Shown here: positions 33,281-42,220 of the stretch, in pieces
How positions within the stretch are numbered: the first letter of the stretch is position 1
How the letters are laid out: every line of letters begins with the position of its first letter
Origin: an uncultured Opitutia bacterium
GTDB taxonomy: Bacteria; Verrucomicrobiota; Verrucomicrobiia; Opitutales; Opitutaceae
Assembly: GCA_903827245.1 (NCBI GenBank)
Contig: CAIKHO010000072.1
Span: 1 to 47,024, forward strand
Length of the DNA stretch: 47,024 nucleotides
Direction of reading: 5' to 3'
The notes under the pieces: generated by a model
What the model was told of the DNA's origin: nothing
What the model saw: only the letters and a program-made list of their open reading frames with translations
Database searches by the model: none
Made by a program: the position numbers and the translations under genes

Positions 33281-34171
33281 TTAATGGCCCAGCGAGCGCA
33301 GCCAGGCACTGACTGCTGCTTCGAGGGTGGCGCCGCCGACCTGCCAGAGGTTGTCGTGGCCTGCTCCTGCGATCCATTGCTGGGTCACGGGAGCTTTGGC
33401 GGCCTCGGCGAGGCGGTCCGCCATCGATGGCGGGACCAGGCGGTCCTGTCGGCCATGGATGATGAGGATCGGGCAGGTGACCGCGGAAATTTTTGCCAGA
33501 TTATCGAAACGAGTGGCGGAAAAAAACGACGAGAGCAGCCAGTCGGGAGTGTTCGGGTAGAGCTGCCTGCTCATGTCGGTTACGTTCGTGAATGCGCCGA
33601 TCGTCATGAGGGCGGCAACGGATCGCCGGCTGGCCAGATGGATGGCGGGTGCTGTGCCCAAGGACCATCCCATGGCGACAATGCGGTCTGGGTCGAGGTC
33701 GGCGCGCGCATGGAGATAATCGAACGATGCCTCCGCCGTGGCGTAGAACCCGTTCTCGCTCGGCCGGCCCTCGCTCATGCCGTAGCCGGGGAAATCCGGA
33801 ATGAGCACGTTGACCCCGAGGTGGCGCAGCTTCAGGAAGAGCCCTTGGGTGCCGCCCGAAGCCGCGGTGTGCTTCATCCCGTAGAAAAAGATCACCGTGG
33901 GACGATGGCTGAAATCGGCCGACATCCGGCCGTCAGCCTCGAGGGCCCGGCCGAATTGAGCGCCGATTCTGGTGCCATCCTGCGTATTGAAGGAAACGAG
34001 TTCGTAATCTGGGCTGGAGGGCAGCATTCCCGCCGGTGTTGCCTGTGCCTGGCCGGGCAGTACCAGATGCTGGCCAACCATTGCGCAGCCGCCGCTGGCC
34101 AGGCAGAGCAGGAGGGCGAGGCTGATGCCGAGTGCGGAATGGGAACGATTTCGAGCTGGAACTATTCTCAT
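33281..34171 (-). CDS. Lipoprotein alpha/beta hydrolase
   Basis: A 296-residue lipoprotein with a lipobox LASGGC (lipid-modified Cys29). The alpha/beta hydrolase fold has nucleophile Ser170 in GWSLG, an acidic residue in HGRQDRLVP and a His in GAGHDNLW. The cap-like PGYGMSEGRP segment matches BAAT/serine-hydrolase-type alpha/beta hydrolases. Outer membrane or periplasmic location is expected. It lies 24 bp upstream of the beta-lactamase-fold gene on the same strand, probably one operon. Confidence 0.85.
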   Translation of the reverse strand: MRIVPARNRSHSALGISLALLLCLASGGCAMVGQHLVLPGQAQATPAGMLPSSPDYELVSFNTQDGTRIGAQFGRALEADGRMSADFSHRPTVIFFYGMKHTAASGGTQGLFLKLRHLGVNVLIPDFPGYGMSEGRPSENGFYATAEASFDYLHARADLDPDRIVAMGWSLGTAPAIHLASRRSVAALMTIGAFTNVTDMSRQLYPNTPDWLLSSFFSATRFDNLAKISAVTCPILIIHGRQDRLVPPSMADRLAEAAKAPVTQQWIAGAGHDNLWQVGGATLEAAVSAWLRSLGH

Positions 34172-34211
34172 GAGGTTCGGGATGGAGTTGGGGTGCGGGC
34201 CTTGCGAAAGG

Positions 34212-37200
34212 CTAACCGACCCACTCCCGTGCGTTGTAGAACATCCTCATCCACGGAGAGTCCTCGGGCCAGCCGGCGGGAGCCCAACTCATGCAGGCGG
34301 TGCGATGCACCCGCTCGGGATGCGGCATCATGATTGTGACCCGACCGCTGGTGGTCGTTAGGGCGGTCATGCCCAGCGGCGAACCGTTGGGATTGAGCGG
34401 GTATTGCTCGGTGTAGATCGGTCCGCCGTCGTTCACTGAACTATGGCGAGACTGCGCAAGCGCGAGCGCTTGCTTGTTGTCGACGAATCGCGCTGCGACC
34501 AGGCCTGAATCGCTGCAGCGTTTGGCGGCCTCCGGGCTCGCGAACTCGGTGAAACCCTCGCCGTGGGAGACGGCGATCGGGATGACGGAACCTTCCATGC
34601 CGGCGAAGAGGAGGCTGGGGCTCTTTTCGATCTTCACCGACGCGAAGCGGGCCTCGAAGCGCTCGGACTGGTTTTGCACGAAGCGCGGCCAGTGGCTGGC
34701 ACCGGGAATGATCGCATGCAGGTTGCTCATCATCTGGCAGCCGTTGCAGACCCCGAGCGCGAACGTGTCCTCGCGCGCGAAGAACGCCTCGAACTCGGCC
34801 CGGGCCCGGGGATTGAAGAGGATGCTCTTGGCCCAGCCCTCGCCGGCGCCGAGGACGTCGCCGTAGCTGAAGCCCCCGCAGGCGGCGAGGCCGCGGAAAT
34901 CCCGCAGCGAGACGCGACCGGCAAGGATGTCGGTCATGTGGACGTCGACGGCCTTGAAGCCGGCGCGGGTGAACGCGGCGGCCATCTCGACCTCGCCGTT
35001 CACGCCCTGCTCACGGAGAATCGCGATTGGAGGCCGGGAAGATTTTTTAAAGGAGGTAACTGAGGAAACAGAGAAGGAATCGGTTTTGGATTTCTCGGTT
35101 CCCTCTGTTCCCTCTTGTGAAATTGGCTTGGAAAGACCGAAGGTGATCTTGGGCGAAATACCCGGGTCGGTCTGATCCAGCTTCTGTTGATACTCTTCCT
35201 CGGCGCACTGGGGGTTGTCGCGGAGGGCGGCGATGCGGCGGGTGACATCGGACCAGAGGGCGCGCAGGGTCGTGAGGCTTTCGTTGAGCAACGTCTCGCT
35301 GCCGCGCTTGATCCGGAGGGCGTAGTGGGAATTGAGCGTGCCGATGCGGGTGACGCAGGCCTTCAGGCCGTGCTGGCGGAAGACGAGGGACACGTCGTCG
35401 AGGTCCTCGCTGCGGATCTGGATGACGGCGCCGAGTTCCTCGCTGAAGAGGGCGGAGAAGGCGTTGTACCCGGAGGGAATTTCGAGATCCACGCCGACGT
35501 GGCCGGCGAAGGCCATCTCGGCGACCGTGGCAAGCAGGCCGCCGTCGGAGCGGTCGTGGTAGGCGAGGATTTTCTTCTCGCGGCCGAGCTGCTGGATCGC
35601 GTTCCAGAAACCCTTCAGGTCGGCAGCGCTGTCGACATCGGGCGGGGCGTCGCCGGTCTGGGAGACGACCTGCGCGAGAATCGAGCCGCCGAGGCGGTTT
35701 TTGCCGCGACCGAGATCGATCAGGAGCAGAATGGTTTCACACAGAGGCACGGAGGACACTGAGGTCGGAAGGTCGGATGATTTAGGGTTCGATCCCTCTG
35801 TGTTCCCTGTGCCTCTGTGGGAAACAAATCCGGGATCGTAGCGCAGTTGCGGCGTGAGCGACAAACGGATGTCGGTCACCGGGGCGAAGGCGGAGACGAT
35901 GAGCGAAACGGGGGCGGTGATGCGCTTGTCTTTGCCGCCGTCCTTCCAGGCGGTGCTCATGCTCATGGAGTCCTTGCCGACAGGAATGGTGATGCCGAGG
36001 GCGGGGCAGAGGTCCATCCCGACGGCCTCGACGGCGGCGTAGAGGTCGGCGCCGTCGCCGGGCAGGGCGGGGGCGGCCATCCAGTTGGCGGAGAGGTTGA
36101 CACGTCCGAGGTCGCCGACCTGGGCAGCGGCGAGGTTGGTAAGGGCCTCGCCGACGGCGAGCCGGGCGGAGGCGGCGGCGCTGTTGATGGCGACGGGAGT
36201 GCGTTCGCCCATCGCGAGGGCCTCGCCAGTGTAGACGTCGAACGCGGCGGCGGTGACGCCGCAGTCAGCGACGGGAACCTGCCACGGGCCGACGAACTGG
36301 TCGCGGCAGACGAGGCCGCCGACGGTGCGGTCGCCGATCGAGATCAGAAACGTTTTATCAGCGACGGTGGGATGGGAAAGCACGCGACGAACGGCTTCGA
36401 GGAGGGAGGCGCCCGGCGATTCTCTTTCGGAATCGGAGACACGCCCCGCCCTGTCGGGCATCCCTCTTTTTAGAGGGGAGCTCGGAGGCAGCGGACCCCG
36501 TTCCCCTCGATCAAGAGGGGCGCCCGAAGTGGCGGGGTGTGTGGTTCTGAGGCCGCTGAGATCCAAAGGCGAAAGCAGCCGGGAGTGCGTGACATCCGCG
36601 CGGTGCATCTTCGGGGGTTTGCCGAGGAGGACGTTGAGGGGAAGGTCGATGGGCGTGTTCTTGAAATGCGGGTCCTCGAGGACGAGCTGCTTTTTCCCGG
36701 TGGCCTCGCCGACGACGGCGAAGGGGCAGCGCTCGCGCTCGCACAGCTGGCGAAACACGGCGAGGCGATCGGCGGGGACGGCGAGGACGTAGCGTTCCTG
36801 GGACTCGTTGCACCAGATCTCGAGCGGGCTCATGCCGGGCTCGTCGTTGGGGACGGCGCGAAGATTGAAGCGGCCGCCGCGGCCGCCGTCGTTGACGAGT
36901 TCGGGCAGGGCGTTGGAGATGCCGCCGGCACCGACATCGTGGATGAACGAGATGGGGTTCGCGTCCCCGAGGGCCCAGCAGCGGTCGATGACCTCCTGGC
37001 AGCGCCGTTCCATTTCGGCGTTGTCGCGTTGCACACTGGCGAAATCGAGGTCCTCGCTGCCGGCGCCGCTGCCCATGGAGCTCGCTGCGCCGCCACCGAG
37101 GCCGATGAGCATGGCGGGACCGCCGAGAACGACGAGTTGATCGCCGGGATTGATCCCGGCCTTCTGGACGTGGCCGGCGCGGATGTTGCCCAACCCGCCG

Positions 37201-38594
37201 GCAAGCATGATGGGCTTGTGGTAACCGCGAAGTTCGGTCCCGCCGGGGGCGGGTGTAATTGGCAATTTGGAATTGGGAAGTTGCGGATTCCGTGTCGTCG
37301 GGGGCGACTTTGCCGCTATTTCCGGTCCACCGTTTCCCGTCTCCTGCGCCGCGGGGACTTCCTGCTCAAAGGTGCGGAAGTATCCGTTGATGTTAGGCCG
37401 ACCGAACTCGTTGTTGAAGGCGGCGCCGCCGAGCGGGCCTTCGATCATGATGTCGAGGGCGGAGACGATGCGGCCGGGTTTGCCGTGGTCCTTTTCCCAC
37501 GGCTGCAGGGCGCCGGGGAGGCGGAGGTTGGAGACGGTGAAGCCGGTGAGGCCGGCCTTGGGCTTGGCGCCGCGGCCGGTGGCGCCCTCATCGCGGATCT
37601 CGCCGCCGGAGCCGGTGGCGGCGCCGGGAAACGGCGAGATCGCGGTCGGGTGGTTGTGCGTCTCCACCTTGCACAGGATGTGGATGTCCTCCTCGTGCGC
37701 GGCATATTCGCCGGTCTGCGGGTCGGCGTAGAAACGGCCGCCGCGCGAGCCGGCGAGGACGGCGGCGTTATCCTTGTAGGCGGAGAGAATGCCCTCGCTG
37801 TGGAGCTGGTAGGTATTCCGGATCATCTGGAACAGCGACAGGTCGCGCTTCTCGCCGTCGATGTCCCAGGTGGCGTTGAAGATCTTGTGCCGGCAGTGCT
37901 CGGAGTTGGCCTGCGCGAACATCATCAGCTCGATGTCGTTCGGGTCGCGGCCGAGGCCTTGGAAGGCCTGCACGAGGTAGTCGATCTCGTCCGCGGCAAG
38001 GGCGAGGCCGAGCGACTGGTTGGCGGTGACCAAGGCGGCGCGGCCCTCGGCGAGGACCGGCACGCTGGTCATCGGGCGCGGGGCGTCGTGGTTGAACAGG
38101 ACGCCCAAGCTGTCGAGGTCGTTGAACACCGCCTGGGTCATGCGGTCGTGGAGCAGCGCCTGCAGGGTAGCAGACCAGGTGACGAGGCTGGGTTTGGCGG
38201 TCTCGGCTCGATCCAGCCTCCTGACGTCAGCTGCTACATCCGGTCCGAGATCGATCGTGTAGGCGACGACCCGCTCGATGCGCTTGACGGCGGTGAGCCC
38301 GCAGATGTGCGCGATGTCGGTGGCCTTGGATGACCACGGCGAGATGGTGCCGGGGCGGGGAGCAACGACCTGGAGCAGGCCGGCGACGCCGGAAGTCGGG
38401 ACGCGGGTCGGGCCGTACGAGAGGAGCTTTTCCAGGATGGCCCGCTCGGCGGCGGTCGGTTCGGCGGTGACCTCAACGACATGAACGAACTCCGCGGCCA
38501 CGGAGCGGGCGGGGATACCGGCGGCGGCGATGGCCTCAAGGAGCTTCTGGAGTCGGAAGGTGGAGAGGGCCGGCGAGCCGCGTAGGATCAGCAT
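34212..38594 (-). CDS. purL: Phosphoribosylformylglycinamidine synthase PurL, with six extra segments
   Basis: A 1460-residue large-type PurL that converts FGAR to FGAM using glutamine and ATP in purine synthesis. The start [10 protein letters not shown], the SEHCRHK and [11 protein letters not shown] synthetase motifs, and the class I glutaminase domain with nucleophile Cys1283 (GVCNGCQ) and His1425/Glu1427 (MMPHPER) are intact, so the enzyme looks active. It is about 165 residues longer than E. coli PurL as recalled. The surplus falls in six loops: about residues 118-145, 414-453, 682-726, 924-954, 1160-1182 and 1374-1396. Four of these are encoded by imperfect palindromes, one related to an intergenic repeat at 11134. 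The frame is unbroken throughout. purF and purM lie 4.6 kb away on the other strand. Confidence 0.95.
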   Translation of the reverse strand: MLILRGSPALSTFRLQKLLEAIAAAGIPARSVAAEFVHVVEVTAEPTAAERAILEKLLSYGPTRVPTSGVAGLLQVVAPRPGTISPWSSKATDIAHICGLTAVKRIERVVAYTIDLGPDVAADVRRLDRAETAKPSLVTWSATLQALLHDRMTQAVFNDLDSLGVLFNHDAPRPMTSVPVLAEGRAALVTANQSLGLALAADEIDYLVQAFQGLGRDPNDIELMMFAQANSEHCRHKIFNATWDIDGEKRDLSLFQMIRNTYQLHSEGILSAYKDNAAVLAGSRGGRFYADPQTGEYAAHEEDIHILCKVETHNHPTAISPFPGAATGSGGEIRDEGATGRGAKPKAGLTGFTVSNLRLPGALQPWEKDHGKPGRIVSALDIMIEGPLGGAAFNNEFGRPNINGYFRTFEQEVPAAQETGNGGPEIAAKSPPTTRNPQLPNSKLPITPAPGGTELRGYHKPIMLAGGLGNIRAGHVQKAGINPGDQLVVLGGPAMLIGLGGGAASSMGSGAGSEDLDFASVQRDNAEMERRCQEVIDRCWALGDANPISFIHDVGAGGISNALPELVNDGGRGGRFNLRAVPNDEPGMSPLEIWCNESQERYVLAVPADRLAVFRQLCERERCPFAVVGEATGKKQLVLEDPHFKNTPIDLPLNVLLGKPPKMHRADVTHSRLLSPLDLSGLRTTHPATSGAPLDRGERGPLPPSSPLKRGMPDRAGRVSDSERESPGASLLEAVRRVLSHPTVADKTFLISIGDRTVGGLVCRDQFVGPWQVPVADCGVTAAAFDVYTGEALAMGERTPVAINSAAASARLAVGEALTNLAAAQVGDLGRVNLSANWMAAPALPGDGADLYAAVEAVGMDLCPALGITIPVGKDSMSMSTAWKDGGKDKRITAPVSLIVSAFAPVTDIRLSLTPQLRYDPGFVSHRGTGNTEGSNPKSSDLPTSVSSVPLCETILLLIDLGRGKNRLGGSILAQVVSQTGDAPPDVDSAADLKGFWNAIQQLGREKKILAYHDRSDGGLLATVAEMAFAGHVGVDLEIPSGYNAFSALFSEELGAVIQIRSEDLDDVSLVFRQHGLKACVTRIGTLNSHYALRIKRGSETLLNESLTTLRALWSDVTRRIAALRDNPQCAEEEYQQKLDQTDPGISPKITFGLSKPISQEGTEGTEKSKTDSFSVSSVTSFKKSSRPPIAILREQGVNGEVEMAAAFTRAGFKAVDVHMTDILAGRVSLRDFRGLAACGGFSYGDVLGAGEGWAKSILFNPRARAEFEAFFAREDTFALGVCNGCQMMSNLHAIIPGASHWPRFVQNQSERFEARFASVKIEKSPSLLFAGMEGSVIPIAVSHGEGFTEFASPEAAKRCSDSGLVAARFVDNKQALALAQSRHSSVNDGGPIYTEQYPLNPNGSPLGMTALTTTSGRVTIMMPHPERVHRTACMSWAPAGWPEDSPWMRMFYNAREWVG
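34407..34475. repeat. Extra segment in purL with short perfect palindrome (possible repeat)
   Basis: This encodes PurL residues about 1374-1396, which exceed the E. coli loop between VDN and YP-NPNGSP by about 17 residues as recalled. It contains GCAAGCGC (34456-34463) GA GCGCTTGC (34466-34473). No second copy was found, so it may be ordinary loop variation. Confidence 0.4.
35049..35116. repeat. Palindromic repeat inside purL (insert 5)
   Basis: The left arm AAAGGAGGTAACTGAGGAAA and right arm TCGGTTCCCTCTGTTCCCTC are imperfect inverted repeats. They encode PurL residues about 1160-1182 ([20 protein letters not shown]), located between the FGAM-synthase C-terminal part and the glutaminase domain. 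Confidence 0.75.
35734..35825. repeat. Palindromic repeat inside purL (insert 4)
   Basis: The left arm GTTTCACACAGAGGCACGGA pairs with a right arm that ends CTGTGCCTCTGTGGGAAAC. The repeat is 92 bp and encodes residues 924-954 ([20 protein letters not shown], then [11 protein letters not shown]). The arms resemble the inner palindromes of family F (for example 7802-7887). The PurL length excess here, about 32 residues, matches the repeat length. Confidence 0.85.
36417..36554. repeat. Three-stem palindromic repeat inside purL (insert 3)
   Basis: The outer arms 36439-36459 (ACACGCCCCGCC core) and 36522-36542 (GGCGGGGTGTGT core) match at about 17 of 21 positions. Inside are two hairpins, CCCTC-TTTTTA-GAGGG (36462-36477) and CCCCTC-GATCAA-GAGGGG (36503-36520). 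It encodes PurL residues about 681-726 (with [15 protein letters not shown]). It has the same outer-stem plus two-hairpin plan as the intergenic element at 27831-27929. Confidence 0.8.
37244..37350. repeat. Inserted segment inside purL (insert 2)
   Basis: This encodes residues about 416-450 with [11 protein letters not shown]; an AT-richer tract AATTGGCAATTTGGAATTGG stands out against GC-rich coding DNA. PurL exceeds the E. coli loop by about 34 residues here as recalled. Palindromic structure is weak and no second copy was found in the window. Confidence 0.55.
38167..38237. repeat. Family B palindromic repeat inside purL (insert 1)
   Basis: The left end GTAGCAGACCAGGTGACGAG pairs with the right end TCCTGACGTCAGCTGCTAC. 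The 71-bp unit shares its ends and GAGGCTGGGTTTGG core with the intergenic copy at 11134-11203. It encodes PurL residues about 120-143. Confidence 0.85.
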
Positions 38595-38681
38595 GGTCAG
38601 GAAACCGCGACGGTTTCAAACATCGCCGACGCGGTCAAGGAGACTGCCGCGGATCAGGGAATCAGTCGTTCAACTCCCGGA

Positions 38682-38802
38682 GTTTTTGCCACGAAAAGGC
38701 ACAAGATGACACGAGAGGAATCCTCCTGAGAATGTTTGGGGTTCAGACTCAAACCATTTGGATGCTTTTCGTGTCATTTCGCGCCTCTGCGTGGCGAAAA
38801 AT
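38682..38802. repeat. Family D palindromic repeat, copy 2
   Basis: The left arm GTTTTTGCCACGAAAAGGCA is inverted at the right as TTTCGTGTCATTTCGCGCCT plus GTGGCGAAAAATTC; the centre has GACTCAAACC. Same layout as 8774-8890. It lies between the 5' end of purL and the 3' end of the exported cupin gene, on minus-strand DNA. Confidence 0.8.
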
Positions 38803-38823
38803 TCAGCAACCGCCCGGCGCGGC

Positions 38824-39447
38824 TCACTTCGGCTCGATTGCGATCACCCAGAGGTCCGTCTTGCCGATATTCTTGCCGACATGCGTCTGGCCCAGGCGCC
38901 AGAGACAATCCCCGGTCTTGATGCTGGAATCCTCCTGGTGGCCGTCCGGCAGCACGTGGCGCAATTCCGCCCCGGACAGGCAGACCACGACGCGGTCGCG
39001 GTGCGTATGCTGCGGCTCACTCAGGCCGGCGGGGATCGTGATGTTGTAGCACCGCGCAAACCCATTCTCGATCAGCATGCGGTAGTCCGGTGCAAATCCG
39101 CGCTCGCCCCAGGTCTCGTTTGACGCATTGCCCGGAAACTCGATCCGGACGAAGCGCACCGTGGCGGAGCCGGCATCGCGGAACGGCGCCGCCTTGGCTT
39201 CGCGAAAGATCACCTGCCCGCGTTTAACCGTCAGCGGCGCGGCGTTGGCGCCCGCTATGGCATCGGCCACGGTGCAGTCAGTAAGAAACACGACCACGCT
39301 CGGCAGATTGTCCGCTGTCGCCTCGGCTTCCGCGGGGGCGAGGGTTTGCTCGTAGGCGATGACTCGTTCGTTGCGGATCCGCTCGATCCGGGGTGCCGCC
39401 ATGGCCCAGGAAACGGCACACAGGTAGATTAAGGTGATCTTTTTCAC
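38824..39447 (-). CDS. Exported cupin-domain protein
   Basis: A 207-residue protein with a short signal peptide (KKITLIYLCAVSWAMA). The cupin lies in the second half: motif 1 EPQHTHRDRVVVCLSGAELR and motif 2 GDCLWRLGQTHVGKNIG, with HxH and His, consistent with metal binding. The N-terminal half (about 20-120, VVVFLTDCTVADAIAGANAA) looks like a second beta domain. It is divergent from the PPC-domain gene, with a 120-bp promoter region between them. Substrate unknown. Confidence 0.8.
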   Translation of the reverse strand: MKKITLIYLCAVSWAMAAPRIERIRNERVIAYEQTLAPAEAEATADNLPSVVVFLTDCTVADAIAGANAAPLTVKRGQVIFREAKAAPFRDAGSATVRFVRIEFPGNASNETWGERGFAPDYRMLIENGFARCYNITIPAGLSEPQHTHRDRVVVCLSGAELRHVLPDGHQEDSSIKTGDCLWRLGQTHVGKNIGKTDLWVIAIEPK

Positions 39448-39567
39448 GGAGGGGTGCCGCTTGATCTGACGCTGGGACTTGGTAGCGTCGGTTCAAGACC
39501 GAATTCCCCGGCCGGCGATCGGGGCCCCATTACAGAGCATCGCCGAAGTACCAAACGCCCCGACCCC

Positions 39568-40122
39568 ATGAAAATTAAAACCAAGCTGATGGCCGCGCTG
39601 TTGCTTTGCCTGACTGCAACCTTGTCGGCCGAAGAAACCCGGACGGAGATCGTGAATGCCACCACGCCGGCGCAGGACGCCAAGCCGAACAGCCCGGACG
39701 TGCCCGATGTTTTCGCGATCCCGGGGAAATTCGAGCGGATCGTGATTCTCCGCTTCAAGTACCAGGCCGACCTGCTGGCCGGCCTCGAGCGAATGGTGAA
39801 GGAGCAGAAGATCCAGAATGCCGTGATCCTTTCCGCCGCCGGGTCGGTGTGCAGTTATCACTATCACATGGTCAGCAACCGGACATTTCCATCGAAGAAC
39901 ATCTTCGTGAAGAACCCGGAGGGGTTCGCGGACATCGTGAGCATGAACGGCTATGTGATCGACGGCCGGCTGCACCCGCACATCACATTCGCGGACGCGA
40001 ACCATGCCTTTGGCGGCCACCTGGAACCCGGCACCTCGGTCTTCACCTTCGCCGTGGTGACCCTCGGCGTGCTGGAGAGCGGTATCGATCTTAAGCTGGT
40101 TGACGACAAGCTGTATCGCTGA
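39568..40122 (+). CDS. Exported PPC/DUF296-domain protein
   Basis: A 184-residue protein with a signal peptide (LMAALLLCLTATLSA) and a PPC (DUF296) domain: FKYQADLLAGLERMVKEQKI, ILSAAGSVCSYHYHM, and RLHPHITFADANHAFGGHLE-PG. The His residues of the last block match the zinc-binding His set of bacterial PPC proteins. PPC domains are usually cytoplasmic, and in plants are AT-hook-associated; an exported form is atypical. ATG 39568 is chosen because it starts the signal peptide. Confidence 0.82.
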   Translation: MKIKTKLMAALLLCLTATLSAEETRTEIVNATTPAQDAKPNSPDVPDVFAIPGKFERIVILRFKYQADLLAGLERMVKEQKIQNAVILSAAGSVCSYHYHMVSNRTFPSKNIFVKNPEGFADIVSMNGYVIDGRLHPHITFADANHAFGGHLEPGTSVFTFAVVTLGVLESGIDLKLVDDKLYR

Positions 40123-40298
40123 CGGACCTTGAGCCCCTGACGAGGCGGCGGAAATGACAGGGAGAAAAGGCGATCTGGGAGTCTTTTTGTTACGAACGCG
40201 TGACATAAGTCATCGGACAGGCACAGGAACGGGCATTTTGATTTCTTCCGCGCCCAGACCGGGTAAAACGGAGAAAGGTAACATCCCAGCCTCTCACG

Positions 40299-40652
40299 AT
40301 GAAAATTCACCTGTTCGACAATGATCCACAGCCCGAAATCTATTCCGCCGGCCAGTCCGTCTTTTGCGCAGGCGACAAAGGCGACTGCATGTTCGCGGTC
40401 ACAAAAGGCGCGGTCGACATCGTGATTGCCGGCAAGACGGTCGAGACGGTCGAGGGAGGTGGCATTTTCGGGGAGATGGCGCTGGTTGAGGACAAGCCGC
40501 GGGTGGCATCGGCCCTGGTGAAGTCCGACACCAGGCTGGTCCGGATTGACCGCAGACGGTTCACGTTCCTGGTGCAGCAGACCCCGTTCTTTGCGCTTCA
40601 GGTGATGGCAATCATGGCGGAGCGGCTGCGCCGGATGGACGAGAAACTATGA
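40299..40652 (+). CDS. Cyclic nucleotide-binding domain protein
   Basis: A 117-residue cNMP-binding beta-barrel without any output domain. The phosphate-binding cassette is visible as IFGEMALVEDKPRVASALVK (usual form GE-x-A/S-L then PR-x-A-S/T). The N-terminal FDNDPQPEIYSAGQSVFCAGDKGDCMFAV is the typical first strand set. As a stand-alone domain it may be a regulatory subunit that binds cAMP or a related nucleotide. The ppk2 gene starts 145 bp downstream on the same strand. Confidence 0.87.
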   Translation: MKIHLFDNDPQPEIYSAGQSVFCAGDKGDCMFAVTKGAVDIVIAGKTVETVEGGGIFGEMALVEDKPRVASALVKSDTRLVRIDRRRFTFLVQQTPFFALQVMAIMAERLRRMDEKL

Positions 40653-40796
40653 CGCCTCCCGCCCCGCGCTCGCGCGGGCCGGGCCCTTCAATCGATTCCG
40701 CCGCCGGTGTCACGGTCCGGTTAATTCGACGCCCAAGGGCCGATGCCGGACACGGCCGGATTGCAGCCCTCCGCCCGGCGGATAACTTTCATCATT

Positions 40797-41726
40797 ATGC
40801 CCACCGAACATCCGGAACACGACAGCGAGCTCATGAAGCGGGTCCACCGTGAACTCATCGACGACTATGACGAGGAACTCGAAATGGAGCGGGAGGATTG
40901 GGAGAAGCTCTCGGCGGACGCGCCGTTGCGCCCCTTGGCGCATGACCAGGATCGCGACGACCGGAACAATTATTTCAAGGAATTATTCCGGCTGCAGGGC
41001 GAGCTGGTGAAAATGCACGACTGGGTGGTCGAGACGGGCCACCGCATGGTGATCTTGTTCGAGGGGCGTGATGCGGCCGGCAAGGGTGGGGTGATCAAGC
41101 GGATTACCCAGCGCCTCAATCCGCGGGTGGCCCGGGTGACAGCGCTGCCCGCCCCATCGAGCCGGGAAAAGACCCAATGGTATTTCCAGCGTTACGTCGC
41201 GCACCTGCCAGCGGCGGGCGAGATGGTGCTCTTCGACCGCAGCTGGTACAACCGGGCTGGCGTGGAGCGGGTGATGGGCTTCTGCTCCGATGCCGAGTAC
41301 GAGGAGTTCTTCCGGAGCGTGCCCGATTTCGAGAATATGCTCATCCGCTCGGGCATCCAGCTGGTGAAGTACTGGTTCTCGATCCCAGACGAGGAGCAGG
41401 AATTCCGTTTCCGCTGCCGGATCAACGACCCGCTCAAGCAATGGAAGCTCAGCCCGATGGACCTCGAGTCGCGCAAACGCTGGGAGCTCTACACCAAGGC
41501 AAAGGAAGTGATGTTCGAGCATACGCACCGGCCCGAATCGCCGTGGTGGGTGGTGCAGGGCGCGGACAAGAAGAAGGCGCGCCTCAACTGCATCCACCAC
41601 CTGCTGTCCCAGGTGAAATACACCGAGGTCAAGCACGAGCCCATCGTGCTGCCCTCGCGAATCCACCACCCGGATTACCGGCGCGAGCCGATCCGGCCGG
41701 AGATGATCGTGCCGGAGATTTACTAG
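40797..41726 (+). CDS. ppk2: Polyphosphate kinase 2 (PPK2)
   Basis: A 309-residue cytoplasmic kinase that transfers phosphate between polyphosphate and nucleotides. Walker A is GRDAAGKGGVIKRI and Walker B is LFDRSWYNRAG, and the lid segment has FRCRINDPLKQWKLSPMDLE. The further conserved SPWWVVQGADKKKARLN block places it in the PPK2 family, probably class I by length and single domain. ATG 40797 is chosen; an upstream in-frame ATG at 40743 would add 18 residues with poor family match. It follows a cNMP-binding gene and is convergent with a small secreted protein gene. Confidence 0.92.
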   Translation: MPTEHPEHDSELMKRVHRELIDDYDEELEMEREDWEKLSADAPLRPLAHDQDRDDRNNYFKELFRLQGELVKMHDWVVETGHRMVILFEGRDAAGKGGVIKRITQRLNPRVARVTALPAPSSREKTQWYFQRYVAHLPAAGEMVLFDRSWYNRAGVERVMGFCSDAEYEEFFRSVPDFENMLIRSGIQLVKYWFSIPDEEQEFRFRCRINDPLKQWKLSPMDLESRKRWELYTKAKEVMFEHTHRPESPWWVVQGADKKKARLNCIHHLLSQVKYTEVKHEPIVLPSRIHHPDYRREPIRPEMIVPEIY

Positions 41727-41880
41727 GGAGTGTTTTCCAAACCCCTGATTCCGCCCTTTTACTCTGTGGCGGCAAAATTGCCTTGCGGAGACGCGACCCT
41801 ACTCCGCCAAGACTTCGCAGGGCAGGCCGGGAGGTCGCTGCTCCAATTGAAAGTGCCGAATAGGTTTTGAAAACACGCCC
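41727..41880. repeat. Family J dispersed repeat, copy 2
   Basis: GGAGTGTTTTCCAAACCCC at the left and GGTTTTGAAAACACGCCC at the right are inverted relatives. The module GGGAGGTCGCTGCTCCAA resembles 12224-12241 and part of 2195-2222. It lies between the convergent ppk2 and small secreted protein genes. Confidence 0.65.
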
Positions 41881-41929
41881 TGGTCGCCGATCGGACGGCG
41901 AATCATGGGGCGCCGGCCGGCGGGCAGCA

Positions 41930-41957
41930 AAAAGCCCGCGGGATCGGCGCGGGCTGG
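41930..41957 (-). terminator. Intrinsic terminator of the small secreted protein gene
   Basis: On the minus strand an 8-bp stem AGCCCGCG/CGCGGGCT (41955-41948 and 41940-41933) with a 7-nt loop is followed by a T-rich run (complement of CAAAAA, 41928-41933). It begins about 18 bp after the stop codon of the gene at 41975-42148. Confidence 0.85.
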
Positions 41958-41974
41958 GCGGAGCAAGGGAGCGT

Positions 41975-42148
41975 TTACGCCTTTTTGGGCTTTTTATGCT
42001 TCCGGGGTTTTTTGTGCGTCTTTTTCTTCGCCTTGGACACATGCTGCTTGCCCGTGGGCGCCGGAGTCGTGTCGGTGGCCGCAACGGCAAAATTAGCGAG
42101 CATCGCAAAGCCGAGGATGAACAGGAAAGGACGGAGGAATCGTTTCAT
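41975..42148 (-). CDS. Small secreted Lys-rich protein
   Basis: A 57-residue protein with a signal peptide (KRFLRPFLFILGFAMLANFA, cut near VAA) and a mature part of about 35 residues that is Lys/Pro/His-rich (SKAKKKTHKKPRKHKKPKKA). A polycationic exported peptide could bind DNA, polyphosphate or surface polyanions, but no function is known. An intrinsic terminator follows immediately, and the gene is convergent with ppk2, which makes polyphosphate; the link is only suggestive. Confidence 0.75.
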   Translation of the reverse strand: MKRFLRPFLFILGFAMLANFAVAATDTTPAPTGKQHVSKAKKKTHKKPRKHKKPKKA

Positions 42149-42220
42149 TTTGAGGAAATTTGAATCTAGGCCGGGGTTCGTGAAAGGGGCGGTGAAAGTG
42201 AGCATTGCGGCAGACTGTCG

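Noticed and set aside
32201-34333. Long plus-strand open frame (710 codons) opposite the beta-lactamase-fold and lipoprotein hydrolase genes
   Set aside because: GC-rich antisense shadow; lacks any family features and lies opposite two well-supported genes.
36537-38333. Open frame of 598 codons opposite purL
   Set aside because: Shadow of the highly GC-rich purL reading frame; no motif.
34212-38594. Sequencing frameshift or pseudogene explanation for the long purL
   Set aside because: The reading frame is continuous across all inserts and all catalytic motifs are intact.
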